Positions 45,126-55,088 of a DNA stretch of 64,000 nucleotides are shown piece by piece (position 1 is the stretch's first letter; each line of letters begins with the position of its first letter). The notes beneath the pieces were generated by a model. The model saw only the letters and a program-made list of their open reading frames with translations, ran no database searches and was not told the origin of the DNA. Origin of the DNA: Terripilifer ovatus (lineage in GTDB: Bacteria; Pseudomonadota; Alphaproteobacteria; Rhizobiales; Beijerinckiaceae); assembly GCA_029222685.1 (NCBI GenBank), contig JARHVB010000008.1:186001-250000 (forward strand). Reading direction: 5' to 3'. The translations under genes and the position numbers were made by a program.

Positions 45126-46337
45126 ATGATGAACCGTAGAACCGTCCTGCAGGGCGGAGCGGCTTTGCTGGCCGGCGGCGGAATGATCGGTGGATCATCG
45201 CGCGCAAGCCTCGCAGCCGAACTCATAAACCTGTCCTTCGATAACGGGGAACGGCCGATCGTCAAATATCCGCAGAAGCGCCCGATGATCGGCCTCACAA
45301 GCCGGCCGCCGCAGCTTGAAACGCCCTTCTCGGTCTATAACGAAAACATCATCACGCCCAATGATGCGTTCTTCGTGCGCTACCATCTGGCCGACATTCC
45401 GCTGGAGATCGATCCCGACAAGTTTTTTGTCGAGATCAAGGGCAAGGTCGACAAGCCCCTCAAGCTGTCCCTCGCCGACATCAAAAAAATGCCGTCGATT
45501 GAACTGGTGGCCGTCAACCAGTGCTCGGGCAACAGCCGCGGCTTCTTCAATCCGCGCGTCGCCGGCGGCCAGCTCGGCAACGGGGCGATGGGCAATGCGC
45601 GCTGGAAAGGCGTGTCACTGAAGGCCGTACTGGAAAAGGCTGGTGTTCAGGCCGGCGTAAAGCAGGTTGCGTTCGCCGGCATGGATGGGCCGGTCATTGA
45701 CAAGACGCCGGATTTTGCCAAGGCGCTCGACATCGACCATGCCCGCGACGGCGAGGTGATGCTGGCCTATGCCATGAACGGACAGGATCTGCCGATCCTC
45801 AACGGTTATCCACTACGCCTGGTCGTGCCCGGCTATTACGGCACCTACTGGGTCAAGCACCTCAACGAGATCACCGTGCTGGACAGCGTGTTCGACGGCT
45901 TCTGGATGAAATCAGCCTATCGGATTCCCGATAACGATTGCAACTGCGTGGAGCCCGGCACCGCACCGAAAGCGACGATCCCGATAAACCGGCTGACAGT
46001 GCGATCCTTCATCACCAGCGTCGTTGATGGCGCCAAGCTGAAAGCCGGCGCCGAGACGCGCCTGCGCGGCATCGCCTTTGACGGCGGCAAGGGCATCAAG
46101 ATGGTGGAAGTCTCGACCGACGGCGGCAAAACGTGGAGGCCGGCGGCTCTCGGCAGGAATCTCGGCAAGTACTCCTTCCGCGAATGGCACTTCGCGGTGA
46201 AACTGCCGGCGGGCGAACACCAGTTGAAAGTCCGCGCCACCAGCAATGACGGCAAGACGCAACCGCTGGAGGCGCTTTGGAATCCGGCGGGCTATCTGCG
46301 CAACGTCGTCGAAACCATTCGCGTCACAGCGGCTTGA
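45126..46337 (+). CDS. sorA: Sulfite dehydrogenase, molybdopterin subunit SorA
   Basis: The 403-residue protein has a twin-Arg-type N-terminus (NRRTVLQGGAALLAGG) and the SUOX fold. Cys133 in VNQCSGNSRGF is the molybdenum ligand; GYYGTYWVKHL is also conserved. It oxidises sulfite to sulfate in the periplasm and passes electrons to the haem subunit. The ATG at 45126 is directly followed by another ATG; GGGAGAG is upstream. sorB starts 11 bases after the stop. The enzyme is of the Starkeya type. Confidence 0.9.
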   Translation: MMNRRTVLQGGAALLAGGGMIGGSSRASLAAELINLSFDNGERPIVKYPQKRPMIGLTSRPPQLETPFSVYNENIITPNDAFFVRYHLADIPLEIDPDKFFVEIKGKVDKPLKLSLADIKKMPSIELVAVNQCSGNSRGFFNPRVAGGQLGNGAMGNARWKGVSLKAVLEKAGVQAGVKQVAFAGMDGPVIDKTPDFAKALDIDHARDGEVMLAYAMNGQDLPILNGYPLRLVVPGYYGTYWVKHLNEITVLDSVFDGFWMKSAYRIPDNDCNCVEPGTAPKATIPINRLTVRSFITSVVDGAKLKAGAETRLRGIAFDGGKGIKMVEVSTDGGKTWRPAALGRNLGKYSFREWHFAVKLPAGEHQLKVRATSNDGKTQPLEALWNPAGYLRNVVETIRVTAA

Positions 46338-46348
46338 GGAGAATGGCC

Positions 46349-46675
46349 ATGAAGCGCTTCACACCATTCATCTTCGCGGGCCTTGTGGCGTTCGGTGTCA
46401 CCGGCTCGGGCCTTGTCGCGGTCAACGCCAAGCCGGTCACCTATACGCTTCCCGACGAGACCGCGGCGTTCAAGCCCGGCCCCAACCTGGAGGTCGTGCA
46501 GAACAATTGCTCGTCCTGCCATTCGTCCGATTACATCAAGACCCAGCCCGAAGGTCCAAAGTTCAAGAAGGACTTCTGGCAGGCCGAGGTGACCAAGATG
46601 ATCAACGTCTACGGCGCGCCGATCGAGGCAAAGGACGTCGACAAGATCGTGGACTATCTCGCGACGACGTATTGA
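46349..46675 (+). CDS. sorB: Sulfite dehydrogenase, cytochrome c subunit SorB
   Basis: This 108-residue protein has a signal peptide and one haem site CSSCH (residues 54-58). The remaining sequence is short, as expected for SorB. It takes electrons from SorA and hands them to the respiratory chain. ATG 46349 has GAGGA at a proper distance; ATG 46343, two codons earlier, is too close to it. No other thiosulfate-oxidation gene is nearby, so this is a stand-alone sulfite detoxification unit. Confidence 0.88.
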   Translation: MKRFTPFIFAGLVAFGVTGSGLVAVNAKPVTYTLPDETAAFKPGPNLEVVQNNCSSCHSSDYIKTQPEGPKFKKDFWQAEVTKMINVYGAPIEAKDVDKIVDYLATTY

Positions 46676-46698
46676 GCGCATCCGCGAGGTGTTACCAT

Positions 46699-46850
46699 AC
46701 GCCCTCGTCCTTCGAGACGCGCCTTTCAGGCGCTCCTGAAGGATGAGGGCTCATGGGTGGTCTCAAGATAAAAGCCCTAAAAACGGGCGTTACGTTTCGA
46801 TCAGACACTGAGGAGCAACGCCTGCGTTGCACCTCGAAAGACGAGGGCGT
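46699..46850. repeat. Dispersed palindromic repeat, copy 3 (diverged)
   Basis: Ends ACGCCCTCGTCCTTCGAG and CTCGAAAGACGAGGGCGT. It is more diverged and about 20 bases longer than copies 1 and 2, with an extra insert around 46760-46810. It closes the sorAB region. Confidence 0.75.
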
Positions 46851-46860
46851 GTGAGGCAAC

Positions 46861-47337
46861 TCACTGCGTACCTGCATCGCTCACAGCGGCGAGGAATGTC
46901 TCCAGCCACTTGGCTGCATCGTCGGGCACGGTGAGGCCGTGACGCGGATAGATGGCCGTTGCGCCATAAGCACTTGAATTATAGGTCAGCCAGACTTTGT
47001 CCTTGTCATCCTGCCAGACAAGTGCCTTCAACGGCAGGTCGATAGCCAGCGTGGCACTCCTGGTCATCAGCGATGTTCCGCCTCGCGGATTACCGAAGAC
47101 GATCACGGTACGCGGCCGCATCTCCAGTCCGTCGTTCTTTGCGGCGGCGGCATGATCAATCCGGGTAAAAACAGTCCATCCATCGGCCGACTTCGCCTTG
47201 ATTGCGGCCTCGAACCTCTCGATCGTCTCATTGACCGTGTATTTGCTCGGCTTGGTAATGAGGCCATTATCAGCGAGCGCCAGACTGGATGACGCTGCGA
47301 TCAAGCCCGCTGCGACGACCGTGTTTTTCAGCGACAT
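46861..47337 (-). CDS. DUF302 periplasmic protein
   Basis: The 158-residue protein has a signal peptide (SSSLALA|DN) and the DUF302 fold: SKYTVNETIERFEAAIKAK, FTRIDHAAAA, VIVFGNPRGGTSLM and DLPLKALVWQD are its hallmarks. The function of the family is not established. It converges with the sulfite dehydrogenase genes across the repeat. rarA lies 18 bases upstream on the same strand and may be co-transcribed. Confidence 0.85.
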   Translation of the reverse strand: MSLKNTVVAAGLIAASSSLALADNGLITKPSKYTVNETIERFEAAIKAKSADGWTVFTRIDHAAAAKNDGLEMRPRTVIVFGNPRGGTSLMTRSATLAIDLPLKALVWQDDKDKVWLTYNSSAYGATAIYPRHGLTVPDDAAKWLETFLAAVSDAGTQ

Positions 47338-47355
47338 GCCAAAGTCTCCCGCGCA

Positions 47356-48666
47356 CTATTCTTCTCCGCGCTCCTTGCGCAGCTTGTCCCAATACTCCAG
47401 CCGCTTGCGCACCTCACGCTCGAAGCCGCGTTCGACCGGGTCATAGAGCTTCTGCCGGCCCAGCTTGTCGGGCCAGTAGTTCTGGCCTGAAAAAGCTTCC
47501 GGTTCGTCGTGGTCGTAACGATAGCTCTCGCCATAGCCTTCAGCCTTCATCAGCTTGGTCGGCGCGTTGAGGATGACCTTCGGCGGCATCAGCGAGCCGT
47601 GCTGCTTGGCGAGCGCCATGGCGGCGCCCCAGGCCGTATAGGCGGCGTTCGACTTCGGCGCCGATGCCACATAGATCACCGCATTGGCGATGGCGAGTTC
47701 GCCTTCGGGGGAGCCTAGAAAATCATAGGCGTCCTTCGCCGCATTGGCGATCACCAGCGCCTGCGGGTCGGCAAGGCCGATGTCCTCCACCGCCATGCGC
47801 ACGACCCTTCGCGCGATGAACAAGGGATCTTCGCCCGCATCGAACATGCGTGCCAGATAATACAGCGCCGCATCGGGATCGGAGCCGCGCACGGATTTGT
47901 GCAAGGCGCTGATGAGGTTGTAATGGCCCTCCTGTGCCTTGTCGTAGATCGGTGCACGGCGCTGCACGATCTCACCCAGTTTTGCCGTATCGAAAATCTC
48001 GCCATCGCCCGCCGCGCGCCAGATTTCTTCAGCCAGGGTGAGCGCGGCGCGGCCGTCGCCGTCGGCCATGCGCACCAGGGCCGCGCGCGCGCCGTCCTCC
48101 AGCGGCAGCGGCTTGCCCTCGATCTCCTCGGCACGCTTCAGCAATTTGCCGATCGCCTCTTCGCCGAGCGCGCGAAACGTCAGCACGCGCGCGCGCGACA
48201 GCAGCGCCGCATTGAGTTCGAACGACGGATTCTCCGTCGTCGCCCCGATCAGGGTGATCGTGCCGTCCTCCATCACCGGCAGAAACGAATCCTGCTGGGC
48301 TCGATTGAAGCGATGGATTTCGTCGACGAACAGCAGCGTGGCGCGGCCGGTCGCACGCGTCTTGCGCGCGGTCTCGAATACCTTCTTAAGATCGGCGACG
48401 CCGGAAAAGATCGCCGAGATCTGCACAAATTCCGTCGCGTTTTCACGGGCCAGAAGACGCGCCACCGTGGTCTTGCCGGTGCCGGGCGGACCCCAGAAAA
48501 TCAACGAGCCCATGGAGCCTGCTTTAATGAGTCGCGTCAGCGCGCCATCGGGCCCTAAAAGGTGGTCCTGGCCGGCCACTTCGGCAAGTGTTTGCGGCCG
48601 CATACGGTCCGCAAGCGGCCGCGGCACATTCTTCTCAAGTCCCGCAGATACAAAGAGATCGGACAT
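47356..48666 (-). CDS. rarA: Replication-associated recombination protein RarA
   Basis: The 436-residue AAA+ protein (MgsA/RarA) has Walker A GPPGTGKTT (59-67), Walker B LLFVDEIHRFN and sensor 1 GATTENPSFELN. It acts at stalled replication forks and is close to clamp-loader subunits. C-terminal helical domain is complete. DUF302 follows 18 bases downstream. It diverges from the parA-like gene; a possible CtrA-type motif lies in the gap. Confidence 0.92.
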   Translation of the reverse strand: MSDLFVSAGLEKNVPRPLADRMRPQTLAEVAGQDHLLGPDGALTRLIKAGSMGSLIFWGPPGTGKTTVARLLARENATEFVQISAIFSGVADLKKVFETARKTRATGRATLLFVDEIHRFNRAQQDSFLPVMEDGTITLIGATTENPSFELNAALLSRARVLTFRALGEEAIGKLLKRAEEIEGKPLPLEDGARAALVRMADGDGRAALTLAEEIWRAAGDGEIFDTAKLGEIVQRRAPIYDKAQEGHYNLISALHKSVRGSDPDAALYYLARMFDAGEDPLFIARRVVRMAVEDIGLADPQALVIANAAKDAYDFLGSPEGELAIANAVIYVASAPKSNAAYTAWGAAMALAKQHGSLMPPKVILNAPTKLMKAEGYGESYRYDHDEPEAFSGQNYWPDKLGRQKLYDPVERGFEREVRKRLEYWDKLRKERGEE

Positions 48667-48701
48667 TTCATGACCCGAAATGGCACAATTGTTACGTTAC
48701 G

Positions 48702-48717
48702 TTAACAGTTCGTTTAC
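48702..48717 (+). promoter_or_regulatory. Possible CtrA-type site before the parA-like gene
   Basis: TTAA, seven bases, then TTTAC: one mismatch from TTAA-N7-TTAAC. More TTAAC half sites follow at about 48722-48737. It lies in the shared upstream region of rarA and the ParA gene. Confidence 0.3.
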
Positions 48718-48834
48718 GAAGTTTAACCAAGTTAACCATGTTTCCTTCATCTTATGACACGCTTCGGTTTCTTAGGACGCCATTACTCGAAGGAAAGGAA
48801 TGCCGAGGGACGGCAGGAACAAAGGGGATAGGAT

Positions 48835-49485
48835 ATGCGCATTATTGCTCTAGTCACCCAAAAGGGTGGTTCGGGAAAAAGCACAATCGCCTCATCGCTC
48901 GCAGTGGCTGCGGCAGAAGCTGGCGAAAAAGTCATCGTGGTTGACATGGACCCGCAGGCTTCGCTGACGCGCTGGTCGCGCGCTCGTAAGGACACCAACA
49001 TCGGGGTCACCGCTATCGCTCCAGGTAAACTGCCGAACGCCCTCACCGCCATGGAAAAGGCCGGCATCACGCTTGTCGTCATCGATACGCCCGGCACCGA
49101 TTCCATTGCTTCGGCCTCCGCCATGAAAGTTGCCGACCTCTGCATTATCCCGGCGCGGCCGAACGCCTTCGATCTATGGGCGAGCGAGACCACCCGCAAG
49201 CAATTGCGCAGCCTGCGCAAGGAATACGCCTTCCTGCTCAATCAATGCCCGCCGGCCCAGCAGAGCGCCCGTGTCGAACAGGGCGTCGAAGCGCTTGAAG
49301 CCATGGGCGGCCTGCTCAATCCGCTGATCCGCTCTCGCGTCGACTATCAGGAAGCCACCCGGCTCGGCCTCGGCGTCACGGAGCTTCATGCCTCCGGCGA
49401 AGCCGCCGAGGAAATCCGCAAACTCTGGTCTTCACTCAAGCGCCGCATGAACAAGGGCAAGGCGCCGGTTCGGAAAGCTGCCTGA
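48835..49485 (+). CDS. Orphan ParA-family ATPase
   Basis: The 216-residue protein is of the ParA/MipZ superfamily with the deviant Walker A KGGSGKST and VDMDPQASLTRW. Unlike plasmid ParA it lacks an N-terminal DNA-binding domain, and no parB lies next to it. Orphan ParAs of this type place large complexes or chromosome regions; which one is unknown. It ends with a strong terminator. Confidence 0.85.
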   Translation: MRIIALVTQKGGSGKSTIASSLAVAAAEAGEKVIVVDMDPQASLTRWSRARKDTNIGVTAIAPGKLPNALTAMEKAGITLVVIDTPGTDSIASASAMKVADLCIIPARPNAFDLWASETTRKQLRSLRKEYAFLLNQCPPAQQSARVEQGVEALEAMGGLLNPLIRSRVDYQEATRLGLGVTELHASGEAAEEIRKLWSSLKRRMNKGKAPVRKAA

Positions 49486-49527
49486 GTATTTTCTGCCTGA
49501 TTTATTTGAGGCCAATTCCGCAAACCG

Positions 49528-49562
49528 GCCCCGGACGGGTTCACCTGTCCGGGGCTTTTCTT
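49528..49562. terminator. Rho-independent terminator between convergent genes
   Basis: GCCCCGGAC-10 bases-GTCCGGGGC followed by TTTTCTTT, about 43 bases after the ParA stop. It ends the ParA transcript. The Deg protease stop lies just beyond, from the other direction. Confidence 0.85.
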
Positions 49563-49569
49563 TGCCGGT

Positions 49570-50994
49570 CTATCCGTTGATCACCGTCGTGAACAACTGG
49601 CCGCCGCGGCCAATAGTGATCTGCCAGAACAGCCGGCGCTGCGACGTCGCCTGCTCCATGTCCTTCGTGCGTCCAATCTTGGCGTCGTTGATCGAGACGA
49701 TCACATCGCCTTTCTGCAGGCCGAGCGATTGGGCGTTCGATCCATCGGCGACATCGACAACAACGACGCCTTCGCGCACCTGTTCGACCGAATACTCCTC
49801 CGCCACCGCCGGCGAATAATTGACGAAAGTCGCGCCGATAAAGGGCGAACGGCCGGAGCTGATCTTGATCTCCTCGCGCGGCGGCGTTTCCGGCGCCACC
49901 TGCAATTTCAGCGGCAGCATGATCGGCTTGCCGCCGCGCAGGATGCCGAGCCCGGCTGTGCCGCCGACGGTCTTGGTGCCGAGCCGGAAGCCGAGGCTTT
50001 CCGGATCTTCCACCGCCTGGCCATCAACTGCGGTGATAACGTCGCCGCGCTTGAGGCCTGCGTGTTCGGCCGCGCTTTTCTCGATCACGTCGGCAACAAG
50101 CGCACCGGCCGGGCGCTCAAGGCCAATCGAGTCGGCGATCTCGCGCGACACGCTCTGCAAGGTCGCGCCGAGCCAAGGACGACGCACCTGCCGCCCGCCG
50201 CCCTTCGCTGTGGCCACGACGACTTTCACCATATTCACGGGGATAGCGAAGCCGATGCCCACAGAACCGCCCGAGCGCGAGTAGATCGCCGAATTGAGGC
50301 CCACCAGACGGCCGTTCATATCGACAAGCGCGCCGCCCGAGTTCCCGGGGTTGATGGCCGCGTCCGTCTGGATGAAGAAGCCATAGTCGGAAATGCCGAC
50401 CTGGGTACGCGCCAGCGCCGAGATGATGCCCTGCGTCACCGTCTGGCCGACGCCGAACGGATTGCCGATGGCGAGCACCACATCGCCGACTTCCAGCGCG
50501 TCGGAATCGCCGACTTCGAGCGCCGGAAAATCCTTACCGCCTTTCAGGCGCAGGATGGCGAGATCCGTGCGCGGATCGCGCAGAATGATTTCGGCCTCGA
50601 ATTCGCGCCGGTCGGAAAGCGCGACCTTCACCTCGGTCATCCCGTCGATGACGTGATTGTTGGTGACGACAAGGCCGGTGGAATCGACGATGACGCCCGA
50701 GCCGAGCGACTGCTGCGTCTGCGGCCGGCCGTTCTGGCCGAAGAACTGCCTGAAGAACGGGTCGTCGAACAAGGGGTTCTGCGGCCGCCGGTCGGTGCGC
50801 GAGGCATAGACATTCACGACGGCTGGGATGACGCGCTTGACCACCGGCGCATAAGACAGAACGATCTGCTGGCGGCTGTCGGGCACCTGCCGCTGCACCG
50901 CCTGGGCGAAGGCAGAAGCACCAGGCAGAGCGGCGCCGAACAGAACCGCTGAAAGCATAATCGCAGGAAGGGCAGCGAAACGACGAACGGTCAT
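49570..50994 (-). CDS. Deg/HtrA-family periplasmic serine protease
   Basis: The 474-residue protein has a signal peptide (ASAFA|QAV), a trypsin-like domain and two PDZ domains. The triad is His114 (TNNHVIDG), Asp144 (PRTDLAIL) and Ser219 (NPGNSGGA). It degrades or refolds damaged envelope proteins. The ATG at 50994 matches the secreted form; in-frame codons upstream to 51114 are not protein-like. The closest named relatives are DegP/DegQ, not distinguishable here. Confidence 0.92.
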   Translation of the reverse strand: MTVRRFAALPAIMLSAVLFGAALPGASAFAQAVQRQVPDSRQQIVLSYAPVVKRVIPAVVNVYASRTDRRPQNPLFDDPFFRQFFGQNGRPQTQQSLGSGVIVDSTGLVVTNNHVIDGMTEVKVALSDRREFEAEIILRDPRTDLAILRLKGGKDFPALEVGDSDALEVGDVVLAIGNPFGVGQTVTQGIISALARTQVGISDYGFFIQTDAAINPGNSGGALVDMNGRLVGLNSAIYSRSGGSVGIGFAIPVNMVKVVVATAKGGGRQVRRPWLGATLQSVSREIADSIGLERPAGALVADVIEKSAAEHAGLKRGDVITAVDGQAVEDPESLGFRLGTKTVGGTAGLGILRGGKPIMLPLKLQVAPETPPREEIKISSGRSPFIGATFVNYSPAVAEEYSVEQVREGVVVVDVADGSNAQSLGLQKGDVIVSINDAKIGRTKDMEQATSQRRLFWQITIGRGGQLFTTVING

Positions 50995-51172
50995 GGGTCC
51001 AAGTCCTGATAGATATCCCGGTCGATATCCTGGGATCGATAGTCTGAAAAAGGCCGATTCGGAAATAATTCCAAAGCTAAATCGTTTCCACTCTGCCCCA
51101 AATGCACGGCGCAAAAAAGGCGCGAACCAGCCGCATGGTCAACACCATTCGACAGTCGCATGCGACAGGTTG

Positions 51173-51847
51173 TCAGCGGGCTTTTGCCGCCTCTAGCAAG
51201 CGGGCGATTTCGACCTGTCCCCGCCGGCGTGCATGGGCGAGCGGCGTCACCCCCTCCCGGTCGGCCAGATTGACGTTGGCGCCGGCCGCCAGCACGAGTT
51301 TGGTCGCCGCCACGTGCCGGGGCCCGCCGTTCCCCAAAATCACGATTTCAAGCAGGCAGGTCCAGCCGAGATTGTTGACGAGATTGACGTCGATTTTAGA
51401 TCTCCTGGTCAGCAGCGCGATCGTCTCCACATGGCCGCGCTCACAGGCCGGGATCAGCGCGCTGCCGCCGAAACGGTTGCGCAGGCTGAGATCGGGCGCC
51501 CGCTCGGGCGGCAGCGCCAGCATCGCCTCAAGCATGGCTGTGCGGCCCAGCGCGCCGGCCAGCAGCCAGGGCGTATCCTTGTTGGCGGCCAAGGCATTGA
51601 CGCTGGCGCCCCTCGCCAGCAGCGCGTTGAAGACCTGCAGATGATCCCCTGCGACGGCCAGCAGCAAAGCGCTCTGCCGTTGCCCGTCGGCGCTGTCGAC
51701 GCCGATCCCGGCATCGAGCGCCGCGTTCAGAGCCTTCAGGTCGCCCTGCGTGGCCGCCGCATGCAGATCGCGGCTTGCGAGCGATTGCGCGGCAACCGAC
51801 ATCGCCTGGAAAACCGCCAGCGTGGCGAAGAGCAGAGCAAAGCGCAT
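51173..51847 (-). CDS. Secreted ankyrin-repeat protein
   Basis: This 224-residue protein has a signal peptide (MSVAAQS) and about five ankyrin repeats, seen as ALNAALDAGIGVDSADG, VFNALLARGASVNALA, ETIALLTRRSKIDVNLVN and KLVLAAGANVNLADREG. Ankyrin stacks bind other proteins in the periplasm; partner unknown. The following gene is 58 bases further upstream on the same strand. Confidence 0.83.
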   Translation of the reverse strand: MRFALLFATLAVFQAMSVAAQSLASRDLHAAATQGDLKALNAALDAGIGVDSADGQRQSALLLAVAGDHLQVFNALLARGASVNALAANKDTPWLLAGALGRTAMLEAMLALPPERAPDLSLRNRFGGSALIPACERGHVETIALLTRRSKIDVNLVNNLGWTCLLEIVILGNGGPRHVAATKLVLAAGANVNLADREGVTPLAHARRRGQVEIARLLEAAKAR

Positions 51848-51905
51848 GCGGACCTCCAGGGAGGAAAGTAAGCGATCTTATGCCCAACCATCCGATCACA
51901 GAAGT

Positions 51906-52331
51906 CTAACCTAGCAACTCCAACGTACGCGCATCGGGCTCTCCGTCGCAAAATTGCTCCAGGGCTTTCGCAAACAAGGCGTTATCGGATTGTTCGAATG
52001 CGGCGGCTTGAAAGAGCGTCAGGCAGGAGCGGAATTTCAGATCGTCGGGCGAGCCAAGAATCCGCAAGGCTGTTTTGTCCTTGTGCGACAGCATAAGACG
52101 CACGTCGAGGCGCAGACGTTCTCCCAGAACGGGATCAGCGAGATAGCGCTGTGCTTGCGCCATGTCCTTGATGGCGTATTGCCGCGCCATGGTAGAATGG
52201 CCAAGGCCGACCAGTTGCGGAAAGACGAACCACATCCAGTGGCTGCGTTTCTGTCCGTCGGCGAGTTCAGCGGTGATCTGCTCCCGGATGGGGTTCTGTG
52301 CCTCCACAAATTTTATCAGGTCGGCATCCAT
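51906..52331 (-). CDS. DUF1810 family protein
   Basis: The 141-residue protein matches DUF1810: SHWMWFVFPQLVGLGHS and the repeated AxxYLxxPxLGERL (here RYLADPVLGERL). The function is unknown. A start at the fourth codon (52331) fits the family. It follows the ribosomal operon in the leftward direction but is beyond its terminator. Confidence 0.82.
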   Translation of the reverse strand: MDADLIKFVEAQNPIREQITAELADGQKRSHWMWFVFPQLVGLGHSTMARQYAIKDMAQAQRYLADPVLGERLRLDVRLMLSHKDKTALRILGSPDDLKFRSCLTLFQAAAFEQSDNALFAKALEQFCDGEPDARTLELLG

Positions 52332-52481
52332 GCTGGCCACCTCGTCCGGTACGAATTTCGAATGCCGTTCGCGCAGCCTCGCAAACAGGACCTAGCCATG
52401 TTTTAAAGCTTCAATATGGCCGGCGATAAAGACGTTCGGCAACGGCGCATATGAGCGCTCACCCCGCGGCTGCCTCCGCCC

Positions 52482-52510
52482 AAAAGAAAAGAGCGGCCCG
52501 AAGGCCGCTC
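52482..52510 (-). terminator. Terminator of the ribosomal operon
   Basis: Read leftward, GAGCGGCC-TTCG-GGCCGCTC followed by TTTTCTTTT. A stable UUCG-type tetraloop hairpin with a T tract, 29 bases after the rplQ stop. Confidence 0.9.
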
Positions 52511-52538
52511 TCAAATTCTTTCTGACCTGTTGCTGCCT

Positions 52539-52964
52539 TCAGGCTGCGGCTGATGCATTCTCGCGCTCGCCCTGCACCGGGCCAGAATCCTTGCCGCGCG
52601 CATCGACGTCGCGGTCAACGAATTCGATGACGGCCATCGGCGCGTTGTCGCCGTAGCGAAAGCCCGCCTTCAGCACGCGCGTATAGCCGCCGTTGCGGCT
52701 CTGGTAGCGCTTGCCGAGCACGTCGAACAGCTTGCCGACGAGGGCAACGTCCTTGATCTGCGAGATCGCCTGGCGGCGCGCATGCAGGTCGCCGCGCTTG
52801 CCGAGGGTCACCAGCTTCTCGACCACGGGACGAAGGTCCTTTGCCTTCGGCAGGGTGGTGACGATCTGCTCGTGCTTGATCAGTGCCTGACACATGTTGG
52901 CGAACATCGCCTTGCGGTGTTCGGCCGTACGGTTGAAACGGCGCTTCTGGCGTCCGTGGTACAT
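52539..52964 (-). CDS. rplQ: Ribosomal protein L17
   Basis: The 141-residue large-subunit protein starts [20 protein letters not shown], the family signature, and lies next to the exit tunnel. The C-terminus is extended by about 20 residues ([13 protein letters not shown] onward). It is the last gene of the operon and is followed by the terminator. Confidence 0.96.
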   Translation of the reverse strand: MYHGRQKRRFNRTAEHRKAMFANMCQALIKHEQIVTTLPKAKDLRPVVEKLVTLGKRGDLHARRQAISQIKDVALVGKLFDVLGKRYQSRNGGYTRVLKAGFRYGDNAPMAVIEFVDRDVDARGKDSGPVQGERENASAAA

Positions 52965-53074
52965 GGCGATACTCCTTCATTGTTACGGCCGCCGTGCCAA
53001 GGTACGGCCGTTCCTTATTCCTCACGCTTGTGCGGGAGGGGTGATCCCCGGCGCCGATGCGTCAGGGAATTGGA

Positions 53075-54091
53075 TCAATAGTGCTCTTCGAACCGCTTGG
53101 CGAGTTCGTCGATATTTTCCGGCGGCCAGCCTGGCACTTCCATGCCCAGATGCAAGCCCATCTGCGCCAGCACTTCCTTGATCTCGTTGAGCGACTTGCG
53201 GCCGAAGTTCGGCGTCCGCAGCATCTCGCCTTCCGATTTCTGGATGAGGTCGCCGATGTAAACGATGTTGTCGTTCTTCAGACAGTTGGCCGAACGCACG
53301 GAGAGTTCGAGCTCGTCGACCTTCTTGAGCAGCGCCGGGTTGAAGGCGAGTTCGGGGATCGACGGCGCGGCTTCCTCGCGCTTCGGCTCGTCGAAGTTGA
53401 CGAACACGTTGAGCTGGTCTTGCAGGATGCGCGCGGCGTAAGCCACAGCATCTTCCGGGCTGATCGCGCCGTTGGTCTCGATCGTCAGGGTCAGCTTGTC
53501 ATAGTCGAGGATCTGGCCTTCGCGCGTATTCTCGACGCGGTAGCTGACCTTCTTGACCGGCGAATAGAGGCTGTCCACCGGGATGAGACCGATCGGCGAA
53601 TCCTCGGCGCGGTTACGGTCGGCCGGCACATAGCCCTTGCCGCTCGTGACCGTGAATTCCATGCGGATTTCGGCGCCGTCGTCGAGCGTGCAGATCACCA
53701 GCTCCGGATTGAGCACCTGGACGTCGCCGGTGACGGCGATGTCGCCGGCGGTCACAGCGCCCGGACCCTGCTTCTTCAGGATCATGCGCTTCGGGCCGTC
53801 GCTCTGCATCTTGATGGAGATGTCCTTGATGTTCAGGACGATGTCCGTCACGTCTTCGCGCACGCCGGGGATGGAGGAGAACTCATGCAGCACACCGTCG
53901 ATGTGAACGGAGCTGATGGCGGCGCCCTGCAGCGAGGACAGGAGAATGCGGCGGAGCGCATTGCCCAAGGTCAGGCCGAAGCCGCGCTCGAGCGGCTCCG
54001 CGACAACCGTCGCAAAACGTTTGGTATCGTCGCCCAAGGCCACCTCGAGCTTGGTCGGCTTAATCAATTCCTGCCAGTTTTTCTGAATCAC
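53075..54091 (-). CDS. rpoA: RNA polymerase alpha subunit
   Basis: This 338-residue protein has the alpha-NTD ([20 protein letters not shown]) and alpha-CTD ([19 protein letters not shown], with LNEIKEVL at the end). The NTD dimerises and scaffolds beta and beta-prime; the CTD binds upstream DNA and activators. Length is normal. It lies between rpsK and rplQ as in most bacteria. Confidence 0.97.
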   Translation of the reverse strand: MIQKNWQELIKPTKLEVALGDDTKRFATVVAEPLERGFGLTLGNALRRILLSSLQGAAISSVHIDGVLHEFSSIPGVREDVTDIVLNIKDISIKMQSDGPKRMILKKQGPGAVTAGDIAVTGDVQVLNPELVICTLDDGAEIRMEFTVTSGKGYVPADRNRAEDSPIGLIPVDSLYSPVKKVSYRVENTREGQILDYDKLTLTIETNGAISPEDAVAYAARILQDQLNVFVNFDEPKREEAAPSIPELAFNPALLKKVDELELSVRSANCLKNDNIVYIGDLIQKSEGEMLRTPNFGRKSLNEIKEVLAQMGLHLGMEVPGWPPENIDELAKRFEEHY

Positions 54092-54202
54092 GACAGCGCC
54101 TTTCTATAGGGCCCGCAGGCATATCGGTCCGTCGACCATGGCCTGCGGCGTCGGGAAATAAAAAGCTGCGCCACCCGTCGGCAGCGCAACGAGACTTTGA
54201 AA

Positions 54203-54592
54203 TCAGACGCGACGACGCTTGCGCGGGCGGCAGCCGTTATGCGGGATCGGCGTCACGTCGCGAATCGACGTCACGGTGAAACCGGCAGCCTGCAGGGCGC
54301 GCAATGCGGACTCCCGACCCGAACCCGGGCCGGACACTTCGACTTCGACCGTGCGCACGCCGTGTTCCGACGCCTTGCGCGCCACGTCTTCCGCCGCCAT
54401 CTGGGCGGCATAGGGCGTCGATTTGCGCGAACCCTTGAAGCCCATCGTGCCGGCCGACGACCAGGCAATCGTATTGCCCTGCGCATCCGAGATGGTGATC
54501 ATGGTGTTGTTGAACGTGGAGCTCACGTGAGCGACGCCCGAGGCGATATTCTTGCGTTCACGGCGGCGAACGCGCGTTGCATCTTTTGCCAT
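54203..54592 (-). CDS. rpsK: Ribosomal protein S11
   Basis: The 129-residue small-subunit protein carries [17 protein letters not shown] and ends in [12 protein letters not shown], both family hallmarks. It sits in the platform of the 30S subunit. A hairpin-rich 127-base gap separates it from rpsM upstream. Confidence 0.96.
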   Translation of the reverse strand: MAKDATRVRRRERKNIASGVAHVSSTFNNTMITISDAQGNTIAWSSAGTMGFKGSRKSTPYAAQMAAEDVARKASEHGVRTVEVEVSGPGSGRESALRALQAAGFTVTSIRDVTPIPHNGCRPRKRRRV

Positions 54593-54687
54593 CTATGTAC
54601 TCAGTCCTTCTGGCGCGCCCGTAATACCAGGCGCTAGGGCTCAATGTTGGCCGGCATAAACCGGCGTGTGGAACTCGGAACCAACAA

Positions 54688-54710
54688 TGCGGGGACGCTA
54701 TGTCCCCGCA
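54688..54710. other. Hairpin in the rpsM-rpsK gap
   Basis: TGCGGGGAC-GCTAT-GTCCCCGCA, a perfect 9-bp stem, with a smaller one, GCCGG-6-CCGGC, nearby. There is no T tract in the transcription direction. Possibly an attenuator or RNA processing site inside the operon. Confidence 0.55.
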
Positions 54711-54719
54711 AATTCGGAA

Positions 54720-55088
54720 TTACTTCTTCTTGCCGGCAATCGGCTTGGCCTTGCCCTTGCGGGTGCGCGCATTGGTATGCGTGCGTTGACCACGAACCGG
54801 GAGCTGGCGGCGATGACGCAGGCCGCGATAGCTGCCCAGGTCCATCAGACGCTTGATGTTGACAGCCACTTCGCGGCGAAGATCGCCTTCCACGACGTAG
54901 TCGCGATCAATCGTCTCGCGGATCTGGAGCACTTCGGCGTCGGTCAATTGCGAGACGCGACGATCCGCCGGGATGTTCACTTTCTCGCAGATCTCGGCCG
55001 CATTTTTGGCGCCAATGCCGTGGATATATTGCAGCGCGATGATCACGCGCTTGTTGGTCGGAATGTTTACACCGGCGATACGCGCCAT
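54720..55088 (-). CDS. rpsM: Ribosomal protein S13
   Basis: The 122-residue protein starts [20 protein letters not shown] and ends in [20 protein letters not shown]; it contacts the P-site tRNA and the 50S bridge. The ATG at 55088 is the family start; the in-frame upstream sequence to 55229 is not conserved. An unusually long gap of 243 bases separates it from adk upstream. Confidence 0.96.
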   Translation of the reverse strand: MARIAGVNIPTNKRVIIALQYIHGIGAKNAAEICEKVNIPADRRVSQLTDAEVLQIRETIDRDYVVEGDLRREVAVNIKRLMDLGSYRGLRHRRQLPVRGQRTHTNARTRKGKAKPIAGKKK